Assembly (NCBI GenBank): GCA_002690875.1
Contig: NZGH01000045.1
Span: 1 to 11,043, forward strand
Source of the DNA: Rickettsiales bacterium
GTDB taxonomy: Bacteria; Pseudomonadota; Alphaproteobacteria; TMED127
Reading direction: 5' to 3'
Length of the DNA stretch: 11,043 nucleotides
This document shows positions 1-5,879 of the stretch, piece after piece. A program made the position numbers and the translations under genes. The notes under the pieces were generated by a model. The model did no database searches and was not told the origin of the DNA. It was given only the letters and a program-made list of their open reading frames with translations. The number at the start of each line of letters is the position of its first letter. Within the stretch, counting starts at the first letter, position 1.

Positions 1-32
1 AAGATTTTAAATTAAAAAATAATCGTTACCCT

Positions 33-389
33 ATGAATGAAAAGAGATTACAAAAAATTCTCAGCGAATTCGCACATAAGAGAGACTGGGAGCAATTTCA
101 TAATCTTAAGAATCTTGCTATTTCTATTAACATCGAATCTTCAGAGTTACTAGAAATTTTTCAGTGGAAAAAAGAAGATGAAATTAAGCTAGATTTAAAA
201 AAACAAAAAATGAAAGAAAAAATTTCCGATGAAGTTGCAGATATAATGTTATATTTATTAAGATTTTCAGACTTGGCAAAAATTGATATCGAAAAGTGTT
301 GTTTAAGAAAAATAAAAAAAAATGAAAAAAAGTATCCTGTTTCTCTAAGTAAAGGTAAGTCTACAAAGTATAATTTGTTAAAAAAATGA
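33..389 (+). CDS. MazG-like nucleotide pyrophosphohydrolase (dCTP-pyrophosphatase/DCTPP1-like)
   Basis: This 118-aa all-alpha protein resembles the RS21-C6/DCTPP1 branch of the MazG superfamily, which hydrolyses non-canonical or excess dNTPs (often dCTP) to dNMP and pyrophosphate using Mg2+. The split metal-binding signature is visible: E35, E38 and E41 just before FQW (residues 43-45), then E67-x-x-D70 in DEVADIMLYLL. The family's C-terminal block with a KYP motif (residues 100-102) and a later KY is also present. The start at 33 gives the usual N-terminus, in which a Lys/Leu-rich helix leads to RDWEQFH at residues 17-23. The frame is open upstream to the window edge, but family length supports this ATG. 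No clear Shine-Dalgarno site precedes it. Its stop overlaps the next small ORF (ATGA), and dcd, another dCTP-consuming enzyme, follows. The exact substrate is inferred from the family. Confidence 0.88.
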   Translation: MNEKRLQKILSEFAHKRDWEQFHNLKNLAISINIESSELLEIFQWKKEDEIKLDLKKQKMKEKISDEVADIMLYLLRFSDLAKIDIEKCCLRKIKKNEKKYPVSLSKGKSTKYNLLKK

Positions 390-484
390 TAAAAAAAAAA
401 AATGCAAGAGAACAACGCTTGTCAGAAGCATTAAAAAAAAACATTAAAAAAAGAAAGGAAAGTAAAAATGGGAATAATGCCTGA
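386..484 (+). CDS. Small basic protein of 32 aa between the MazG-like gene and dcd
   Basis: An ATG overlapping the stop of the upstream gene (ATGA at 386-389) opens a 32-codon frame that ends with TGA at 482-484, inside the first codons of dcd. The product is strongly basic, with the core [20 protein letters not shown] (residues 7-26), predicted to be an amphipathic helix. I recall short alphaproteobacterial hypothetical proteins with the pattern R-x-x-RL-x-x-AL-x-x-N-[LI]-x-[RK]-RK, often encoded near murA or dcd, and this matches that pattern; it is recollection, not a search. The function is unknown. Translational coupling to the upstream gene is likely because no separate Shine-Dalgarno site is present. 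Codons 2-6 lie in a 12-A run (391-402), so the N-terminus is sensitive to slippage or sequencing error. The overlap with the dcd start also suggests coupling downstream. Confidence 0.62.
   Translation: MIKKKNAREQRLSEALKKNIKKRKESKNGNNA
454..460 (+). promoter_or_regulatory. Shine-Dalgarno site of dcd
   Basis: The AAAGGAA sequence sits 7 nt before the ATG at 468 and lies inside the 32-aa small ORF. It is one of the few good Shine-Dalgarno sites in this window and supports 468 as the dcd start. Confidence 0.6.
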
Positions 485-1022
485 TTCATGGATAAAAAAA
501 ATGGCTATTGAAAAAAAGATGATAGATCCTTTCGTTGAGAATCTTGTTAAGAAAAATGTTCTATCCTATGGATTATCCTCATATGGATATGATGCCAGAG
601 TATCAAGAAGTTTTAAAATTTTTACAAACGTGAATTCAGCTACTGTTGATCCAAAAGATTTTTCTGAATCTAGTTTTGTAGACAGAGATGTTGATTATTG
701 TATAATTCCTCCCAATAGTTTTGCTTTAGCAAAAACTGTGGAGCACTTTAAAATTCCAAGGGAAACACTTGTTATTTGTGTAGGTAAATCAACATACGCA
801 AGATGTGGTATAATTGTAAATGTCACACCTCTCGAGCCAGAATGGGAAGGACACGTTACATTAGAGTTTTCAAATACTACTCCTCTTCCAGCTAAAATTT
901 ACGCTAATGAAGGAGCAGCTCAGTTTTTATTTTTACAGGGTACAGAAAATTGTAAACTTTCTTATGCTGATAGAAAAGGAAAGTATATGTATCAAAAAGA
1001 CGTAACACTCCCAAAACTTTAG
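468..1022 (+). CDS. dcd: dCTP deaminase
   Basis: This enzyme deaminates dCTP to dUTP, feeding dUMP and then dTMP synthesis in the cytoplasm. At 184 aa it is close to the usual trimeric Dcd length (193 aa in E. coli). The N-terminus (MPDSWI, residues 4-9) and the [10 protein letters not shown] block (residues 35-44) are typical. The active-site segment GKSTYAR at 106-112 supplies S108 and R112. The catalytic glutamate is E133 in TLEFSN, equivalent to E. coli E138, and the end of the core motif (EGAAQFLF) follows at 148-155. I see nothing missing. It overlaps the upstream small ORF and ends one base before murA (stop 1020-1022, start 1024). Together with the MazG-like enzyme upstream it forms a small dCTP-handling pair. 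The dUTPase-fused bifunctional type seems less likely from the overall sequence, but cannot be excluded by reading alone. Confidence 0.95.
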   Translation: MGIMPDSWIKKMAIEKKMIDPFVENLVKKNVLSYGLSSYGYDARVSRSFKIFTNVNSATVDPKDFSESSFVDRDVDYCIIPPNSFALAKTVEHFKIPRETLVICVGKSTYARCGIIVNVTPLEPEWEGHVTLEFSNTTPLPAKIYANEGAAQFLFLQGTENCKLSYADRKGKYMYQKDVTLPKL

Positions 1023-1023
1023 T

Positions 1024-2292
1024 ATGGATAAAATAGAAGTCGAAGGTATCAATAGTCTGAAAGGAAATATCCAAATCAGTGGCTCAAAAAATTCTTCTTT
1101 ACCAATTTTAGCATCCACTTTATTAATTGATGAAGGAATAGTTATATCAAATATACCTAATCTCTCAGATGTAGTATTTATGACAAAAATTTTGAAATCA
1201 TTAGGTTCTAAGGTGAATTTTGAAAATTCCATTTGTAAAATTAAATCTAATCAACCAATTAACCTTAAAATTTCATATGAACTTGTAAGAAAAATGAGAG
1301 CATCTTTCCTAATTTTGGGACCACTATTAACTAAGTATGGATATGCAGAGGTCTCTTTACCAGGTGGATGTGCAATTGGTACAAGACCAGTTGATTTTCA
1401 TATTAGTGCTTTAGAAAAAATGGGTGCTGAATTTGTTGTTGAGGATGGTTATATAAAAGGAAATGTGAAAGGTAGGTTAAAAGGATGTGAAATTACTTTA
1501 AAAAAAATTTCCGTTGGAGCCACGGAAAACATTATAATGGCAGCTACACTCGCTGAAGGTGAAACAATTATTAAAAATGCAGCTTGCGAACCTGAAATTT
1601 CAGACTTGTCAAATTTTCTAATTAGTGCAGGTGCAGAAATTAAAGGACATGGAACAAGTATAATTAAAATTAAAGGAAAAAAAAAATTAAGAGGATGTGA
1701 ATTTTCAGTAATGCCGGATAGAATTGAGGCAGGGACGTTCGCTTTGTGTGTAATGGGATGCTCTGGAAACCTTATATTAGAAAATGTTAATGATTTGATT
1801 GGTAATCATTTAAAAAAGATTTTAAATCCTTTAAATGTTTTATCCATTTGTAAAAAAGACAATGGAAATAAATTAGAAATAAAAAAAACTAAAAAATTTC
1901 TTAAAAATGTAATTTTTTCTACTAAGGAATTCCCAGGATTTCCTACAGATTTACAGGCTCAACTAATAGCATCACTAACTAAATCTCAAGGAAAGTCAGT
2001 AATAAAAGAAAATATTTTTGAAAATAGATTTATGCATGTAAGTGAGTTAAGAAGAATGGGTGCTAATTTAAAACAAAACGGATCGAAAATAATTATTAAT
2101 GGAGTAAAAGAAATTTATGGTGCAGAAGTTATGGCAACTGACTTAAGAGCTTCATCTTCATTAATTATTGCTGGTCTAATGGCTTCTGGCAAAACAATAG
2201 TAAATAGGGTATATCATCTTGATAGAGGCTATGAAAACTTAGAGGAAAAATTAAGGAATTGCGGCGTGAAAATAAGGAGATTTTCTGAATGA
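1024..2292 (+). CDS. murA: UDP-N-acetylglucosamine 1-carboxyvinyltransferase
   Basis: MurA transfers enolpyruvate from PEP to UDP-GlcNAc, the first committed step of peptidoglycan synthesis, in the cytoplasm. At 422 aa it has the normal length of the two-domain EPSP-synthase fold. The PEP-binding K22-N23 lies in SGSKNSSLPILAS (residues 19-31). The catalytic loop has Cys116 in PGGCAIGTRPVDFH (equivalent to E. coli C115), so the enzyme should be of the fosfomycin-sensitive Cys type. The basic-residue segment VRKMRAS is at 88-94, the catalytic Asp is D309 in FPTDLQAQ, and the C-terminal DLRASSSLIIAGL (from 373) and HLDRGYENLEEKL (from 398) blocks are intact. There is no obvious Shine-Dalgarno site, so translation probably depends on readthrough from dcd. 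Its last codons carry the ribosome-binding site of hisG and overlap that gene by 4 bp. Confidence 0.97.
   Translation: MDKIEVEGINSLKGNIQISGSKNSSLPILASTLLIDEGIVISNIPNLSDVVFMTKILKSLGSKVNFENSICKIKSNQPINLKISYELVRKMRASFLILGPLLTKYGYAEVSLPGGCAIGTRPVDFHISALEKMGAEFVVEDGYIKGNVKGRLKGCEITLKKISVGATENIIMAATLAEGETIIKNAACEPEISDLSNFLISAGAEIKGHGTSIIKIKGKKKLRGCEFSVMPDRIEAGTFALCVMGCSGNLILENVNDLIGNHLKKILNPLNVLSICKKDNGNKLEIKKTKKFLKNVIFSTKEFPGFPTDLQAQLIASLTKSQGKSVIKENIFENRFMHVSELRRMGANLKQNGSKIIINGVKEIYGAEVMATDLRASSSLIIAGLMASGKTIVNRVYHLDRGYENLEEKLRNCGVKIRRFSE
2274..2280 (+). promoter_or_regulatory. Shine-Dalgarno site of hisG inside the murA 3' end
   Basis: AAGGAGA lies 8 nt upstream of the hisG ATG at 2289 and within the last codons of murA. 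It is the strongest Shine-Dalgarno match in the window and fixes the hisG start in the ATGA overlap. Confidence 0.7.
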
Positions 2293-2924
2293 ATAAAATT
2301 ATTATTGCACTTCCTAAAGGTAGAATTTTAAAGGAACTAATGCCTTTACTTAAAAAGGCAGAAATCATTCCAGAGAAAGAGTTTTATAACCCTAATTCTA
2401 GGAAACTTTTATTTACAACTAATCAAAAAAAATTATCAATAATTAAAGTTAGGTCCTTTGATGTTGCAACATTTGTGGCATTTGGAGCTGCTCAGATTGG
2501 TGTGGCTGGCGATGATGTAATAAACGAATTTAATTATGAGGAAATATATAACTTTTATGATCTTAAAATTGGTAAGTGTAGATTATCAGTTGCCAAAAAA
2601 AAAGAAAATAAGAAATCACAAGATAAAGAGGGACACATTATTGTTGCCACAAAGTATAAAAATATTACAACAAATTATTTTGCAAAAAAAGGTGTTAGAG
2701 CGGAATGTATTAAGTTAAACGGAGCTGTTGAGTTGGCGCCAAAGTTAAAAATATGCTCGACAATTGTTGATTTAGTTTCTACTGGCAAAACATTAAGCGA
2801 AAATAATTTAGAAGAATCTAATTTAGTGATGCAAATAACATCCAAAATTATTGTTAATAAAATTGCTTATAAACTTATGAATGATGATATAACAAAAATA
2901 CTTGAAAAATTTAAAAGGTTTTAA
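2289..2924 (+). CDS. hisG: ATP phosphoribosyltransferase, short form (HisG-S)
   Basis: HisG condenses ATP and PRPP in the first step of histidine biosynthesis. The 211-aa length and the lack of the C-terminal regulatory ACT-like domain mark the short form, which in known cases works as a hetero-octamer with the HisZ subunit; no hisZ lies in this window. Visible signatures are the N-terminal IALPKGRI (residues 6-13), RSFDVATFV followed by GVAGDDV (55-77), GAVELAP (145-151), and the PRPP-binding loop VDLVSTGKTL (160-169). The start overlaps murA by 4 bp with a strong ribosome-binding site, and hisD begins directly after the stop. Residues 103-114 form a lysine-rich insertion (KKKENKKSQDKE) that looks like A-rich drift in a surface loop. 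Identification is firm; dependence on HisZ is inferred from length. Confidence 0.94.
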   Translation: MNKIIIALPKGRILKELMPLLKKAEIIPEKEFYNPNSRKLLFTTNQKKLSIIKVRSFDVATFVAFGAAQIGVAGDDVINEFNYEEIYNFYDLKIGKCRLSVAKKKENKKSQDKEGHIIVATKYKNITTNYFAKKGVRAECIKLNGAVELAPKLKICSTIVDLVSTGKTLSENNLEESNLVMQITSKIIVNKIAYKLMNDDITKILEKFKRF

Positions 2925-4220
2925 ATGGTAAAAATTTTGTACGAAAATAAGAAAAACTTTTCTGAACATTTTAAAAAAATACTAATTAAGAGAGAAAACA
3001 TTGATTCCTCAGTTGATCAAGTAGTAGAGAATATAATTAGAAAAATAAAAGATGACTCAGATTCTGCACTGTTAGAGTTTACTAAAAAATATGATAATTT
3101 CAAAGTATCAAATGTGAATCAACTTCTAGTTCAGAAAAAAGAAATAGAACAATCTAAACAAATGATAAATCCTAAAGTTTTAAGATCTTTGAAATCCGCT
3201 ATAAAAAGAATTAAAGACTATCATAAAAGACAAATTCCTAAAAATGACTTTTTTAGAGACAAACATGGGGTTTTACTTGGAGGGGTGTGGAATCCTATTG
3301 AATCAGTAGGCTTGTATGTTCCAGGTGGCACAGCTGCATATCCTTCTTCTTTAATAATGAACGCAGTTCCTGCAATAGTGGCTGGGGGAAAAAGAATTGT
3401 GATCACTGTTCCAGCAATCAATGGAGTTTTAAACCCAGTAATTTTAGCTTGCGCTAATTTGCTTGGTATAAAAGAAATTTATAAAATTGGAGGCGCACAA
3501 GCAGTAGCTGCACTTGCTGTAGGAACAAAAAAAATTAAAAAAGTTGATAAAATAGTTGGCCCAGGAAATGCTTATGTTGCTACTGCAAAAAAAAAATTAT
3601 TTGGAGTAGTTGGAATTGATATGATTGCTGGTCCTTCAGAGATATTAATAATTGCTGATAAAAAAAATAACCCAGAACACATTGCAATTGATCTCTTATC
3701 CCAAGCCGAACACGATAAGTTAGCTCAATCAATATTGATTACAGATAACGAGAATTTTGCTAAAAAAGTTATAGATAATGTTAAAATTCTTTTGAAAACG
3801 ATTGATAGAAAAGATATTGCAGGTAGTAGTTGGAATAATTATGGTGTGGTTATTATTAGTGAGACAATTCAAAGTGCAATTCCACTTGCCAATCAAATTG
3901 CACCAGAACACCTAGAATTAGCTATTGATAATTCTAGAAAATATTTAAATCAAATTAAAAATGCTGGTGCAATTTTTCTTGGAAAGAATACCCCTGAAGC
4001 AATAGGTGATTATGTTGCTGGTCCCAACCATGTTTTACCAACAGATAGAACTGCAAAATTCTCTTCTGGACTAAATGTCTTAGATTTTTTTAAAAGAACT
4101 TCAATCGTAAGTTGTAATAGTCAAAATTTAAAAAAAATTGGAAAAGACGCTATTGTACTGGCCAATCAAGAGGGTTTACAAGCTCATGCTTTATCAATAG
4201 AATGCAGGATTAAGAATTAG
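2925..4220 (+). CDS. hisD: Histidinol dehydrogenase
   Basis: HisD is the NAD- and Zn-dependent enzyme that oxidises L-histidinol to L-histidine in two steps, the end of the pathway that hisG begins. At 431 aa it matches the family (434 in E. coli). Zinc ligands can be placed at Q260 and H263 (LLSQAEHD), D362 (GDYVAGPNH) and H421 (LQAHALS). The catalytic pair E328-H329 is in APEHLEL. The substrate and NAD region shows YVPGGTAAYPSS (131-142), KIGGAQAVAALA (187-198), VGPGNAYV (211-218) and AGPSEI (235-240). ATG directly follows the hisG stop, and AAAAGG a few bases upstream may serve as ribosome-binding site. Grouping of the first and last pathway genes with murA and infA, without the rest of the his operon, indicates dispersed his genes in this genome. 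Confidence 0.97.
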   Translation: MVKILYENKKNFSEHFKKILIKRENIDSSVDQVVENIIRKIKDDSDSALLEFTKKYDNFKVSNVNQLLVQKKEIEQSKQMINPKVLRSLKSAIKRIKDYHKRQIPKNDFFRDKHGVLLGGVWNPIESVGLYVPGGTAAYPSSLIMNAVPAIVAGGKRIVITVPAINGVLNPVILACANLLGIKEIYKIGGAQAVAALAVGTKKIKKVDKIVGPGNAYVATAKKKLFGVVGIDMIAGPSEILIIADKKNNPEHIAIDLLSQAEHDKLAQSILITDNENFAKKVIDNVKILLKTIDRKDIAGSSWNNYGVVIISETIQSAIPLANQIAPEHLELAIDNSRKYLNQIKNAGAIFLGKNTPEAIGDYVAGPNHVLPTDRTAKFSSGLNVLDFFKRTSIVSCNSQNLKKIGKDAIVLANQEGLQAHALSIECRIKN

Positions 4221-4232
4221 ATATTATTAAAT

Positions 4233-4451
4233 ATGGCTAAAGAAGAATTAATGGAATTTAATGGTACGGTTAAGGAGCTTTTACCGAATGCCATGTTTAG
4301 AGTTTTATTAGATAATAATCATGAAATCATTGCTCACACCGCTGGCAAGATGAGAAAGTTTCGAATTAGAGTTCTAGCAGGCGACAGAGTTACGGTAGAA
4401 ATGACACCGTATGACCTTACTAAGGGAAGAATAACATTTAGACATAAATAA
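4233..4451 (+). CDS. infA: Translation initiation factor IF-1
   Basis: This 72-aa OB-fold protein has the exact canonical IF-1 length. IF-1 binds the ribosomal A site on the 30S subunit and assists initiator tRNA selection with IF-2 and IF-3. Recognisable features are the MAKEE start, the [10 protein letters not shown] strand (residues 19-28), [17 protein letters not shown] (35-51), the [10 protein letters not shown] segment (58-67) and the terminal TFRHK. The gene begins 12 bp after hisD with no clear Shine-Dalgarno site and ends 2 bp before the proposed maf start, so it appears embedded in the same transcript. The infA-maf neighbourhood is, from memory, a conserved alphaproteobacterial arrangement. 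Confidence 0.97.
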   Translation: MAKEELMEFNGTVKELLPNAMFRVLLDNNHEIIAHTAGKMRKFRIRVLAGDRVTVEMTPYDLTKGRITFRHK

Positions 4452-4453
4452 AT

Positions 4454-5044
4454 TTGTATAAAAGAAATAAAATTATTTTAGCCTCATCATCAAAGCAAAG
4501 GCAAGTTTTGTTGAGACAATTGGGAATAAATAATTTTAAAATTGTCTCACCAATTTTTGACGAAGATAGTTATAAAGTAAGACTCCCCATCACAAAAAGA
4601 GTTGTAGAGCTTTCATATTTAAAAGCAAATTCAATAAAAAATTACCCCAAGGTTACTGATGAAATTATTATTTCAGCCGATACTGAGGTTTTTAGATGTG
4701 GAAAAGTTTTCAGTAAGTGTCTATCGAAAGATGATGTAAAAAGTCATCTTTCACAATTGTCAGGTAAAAGACACTTAGTATTTGGAGGTATTTGTGTAAT
4801 TGATAATAATGGTTATATTCACAAAAGATTAGTTAAATCAGAGGTATATTTTGACTTAATATCTAACAAAGAGCTTAATAACTCAGTGTTACTAAAAGAA
4901 GGTATAGGTAAAGCTGGAGGTTATGCTATTCAAGGAATTGGGGGAAAATTTGTTAGAAAAATCAGGGGGTCTTATTCAAATGTTGTTGGACTTTGTTTAA
5001 ACAACTTGTATAAAATCTTGATTAATATAGGATTTAAAAATTGA
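4454..5044 (+). CDS. maf: Maf-like nucleoside triphosphate pyrophosphatase (TTG start)
   Basis: Maf proteins hydrolyse nucleoside triphosphates, often modified or m7GTP/dTTP/UTP types, to monophosphates and pyrophosphate. The 196-aa product shows the N-terminal ILASSSKQRQVLL (residues 8-20, a variant of the family's S-x-S-x-RR loop), the Asp of SADTEVF at D76, and the conserved C-terminal block KAGGYAIQG (153-161) and GSYSNVVGL (172-180). The start is a TTG 2 bp after the infA stop. No ATG or GTG gives the complete N-terminal motif, so TTG is the only sensible choice. The segment after D76 (FRCGKVFSKC, residues 80-89) departs from the usual DGEILGKP-type sequence, so the subfamily and substrate are uncertain. 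The usual alphaproteobacterial neighbour yacG is not seen; tRNA-Phe follows after 44 bp. Confidence 0.9.
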   Translation: MYKRNKIILASSSKQRQVLLRQLGINNFKIVSPIFDEDSYKVRLPITKRVVELSYLKANSIKNYPKVTDEIIISADTEVFRCGKVFSKCLSKDDVKSHLSQLSGKRHLVFGGICVIDNNGYIHKRLVKSEVYFDLISNKELNNSVLLKEGIGKAGGYAIQGIGGKFVRKIRGSYSNVVGLCLNNLYKILINIGFKN

Positions 5045-5088
5045 ATTTTTTTTCCCTCTGTTGTAAAAACTTAATTTATTTATCAATT

Positions 5089-5164
5089 GCCCAGGTAGCT
5101 CAGTTGGTAGAGCAAGCGACTGAAAATCGCTGTGTCGGTGGTTCAATTCCTCCCCTGGGCACCA
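5089..5164 (+). tRNA. tRNA-Phe (GAA)
   Basis: A full 76-nt cloverleaf including the encoded CCA end can be folded by hand. The acceptor stem GCCCAGG (5089-5095) pairs with CCTGGGC (5154-5160). The D arm GCTC/GAGC is at 5098-5101 and 5110-5113. The anticodon stem AGCGA/TCGCT (5115-5119 and 5127-5131) holds the loop CTGAAAA, with anticodon GAA at 5122-5124. The T arm contains GGTTCAATTCC, and A73 plus CCA end the gene at 5161-5164. It lies 44 bp after maf. Only weak promoter-like elements are visible upstream (TTGAAT at 5041-5046 with TAAAAA at 5064-5069), so co-transcription with maf is possible. A lipoprotein gene starts 7 nt after the CCA. Confidence 0.98.
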
Positions 5165-5171
5165 TATTTTT

Positions 5172-5879
5172 ATGAAAAAGACTTTGTTTTTTATGATTAG
5201 TTACACTTTTGTATTCATATTAGTTGGATGTAAAAATGAAAAAAATTTTTTTCCTCATCAACAAGGACTAATTTGGAATTATGAAATTAAAATTAATTCT
5301 GATTATACTGGTTCAACAGAAACTAAAAGGTTAACCGTTACAAATATTGCCTCAAACATTATGGGAAAGGGGATTATTTTTTCTAAAATATTCTCTAACG
5401 GTAATATGTTGTCTTTTTTTAAAGATAAATTTGAAGATAATTTAATAAGAACAGCGGCAAAAGTTGTATCAAAGTCTGGGTATGATGAGCCAGTAAAAAA
5501 AATAATTTATCCATCACTTGGTTTTAAAATTAATAATTGGAAAACAAAAAGTCAGCTTCACATAACAAAAGGTTATCAGCCACCGTTGAGAGATTTTGTA
5601 CCCTCTGCAATCTTTAATATCTTTTATTCAATAAAAAAAAGAAACGTATCTGTAACTGTTAAAGCAGGTAATTTTAAAAATTGTATTTATATAGAAGGTG
5701 AGGGAGATTCAGAGTTTATTGCTGACACCCGATCTGGACCAATAAAAGTTGATATTTTCATAAAAGAGTGGATTTGCCCAGGAGTAGGTCTAGTTAAACA
5801 ACAAAGGCAAGAACACACAAAGGCCTCAGCATTTGGAAATATGAGTTTGGAAAAAGTTTTGATAAACTTTAAAGAATAA
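5172..5879 (+). CDS. Predicted lipoprotein of unknown function
   Basis: The 235-aa product starts with two lysines, a hydrophobic stretch at residues 5-18 and a lipobox LVGC at 17-20. It should therefore be cut before Cys20 by signal peptidase II and be lipid-anchored; lysine at +2 is compatible with outer-membrane sorting. The mature part looks beta-rich and carries FPHQQGLIWNYEI (27-39), IYPSLGFKINNW (112-123), a VKAGNFKNC turn (163-171) and EWICPGVGLVK (199-209). From memory, this set (FP..G..W.Y, V.AG.F..C, EW..PGVGLVK) recurs in uncharacterised proteobacterial envelope proteins of unknown role. Cys171 and Cys202 may form a disulfide. There is no Shine-Dalgarno site, and the ATG lies 7 nt after the tRNA-Phe CCA end. 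The glycosyltransferase start abuts its stop, suggesting co-expression. I cannot assign a function. Confidence 0.85.
   Translation: MKKTLFFMISYTFVFILVGCKNEKNFFPHQQGLIWNYEIKINSDYTGSTETKRLTVTNIASNIMGKGIIFSKIFSNGNMLSFFKDKFEDNLIRTAAKVVSKSGYDEPVKKIIYPSLGFKINNWKTKSQLHITKGYQPPLRDFVPSAIFNIFYSIKKRNVSVTVKAGNFKNCIYIEGEGDSEFIADTRSGPIKVDIFIKEWICPGVGLVKQQRQEHTKASAFGNMSLEKVLINFKE

Noticed and set aside
1..32. In-frame open codons upstream of the MazG-like ATG
   Set aside because: The frame is open to the window edge, but family N-termini align with the ATG at 33. The upstream bases are more likely the tail or spacer of a preceding gene, which cannot be identified from 32 bases.
161..415. 84-codon minus-strand frame rich in Phe/Ser/Ile
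   Set aside because: It lies antisense to the MazG-like gene and the small ORF. Its Phe/Ser-rich composition is what A-rich coding DNA gives on the opposite strand, and no motif is visible.
933..1232. 99-codon minus-strand frame across the dcd/murA junction
   Set aside because: It is antisense to two genes with clear family motifs, has no recognisable domain, and is a shadow frame.
2536..2718. 60-codon plus-strand frame inside hisG
   Set aside because: It is an out-of-phase frame within a conserved hisG, lysine-rich from A-runs, with no ribosome-binding site or motif.
3221..3421. 66-codon minus-strand frame with Gly/Pro-rich content
   Set aside because: It is antisense to the conserved hisD nucleotide-binding region; its composition follows from the hisD codons.
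3729..3911. 60-codon minus-strand frame with several Cys residues
   Set aside because: It lies antisense within hisD. The cysteines come from complementing GCA/ACA codons and show no metal-binding spacing.
5041..5069. Possible separate promoter for tRNA-Phe (TTGAAT ... TAAAAA)
   Set aside because: Each hexamer matches consensus at only four of six positions in very AT-rich DNA, too weak to list as a feature.
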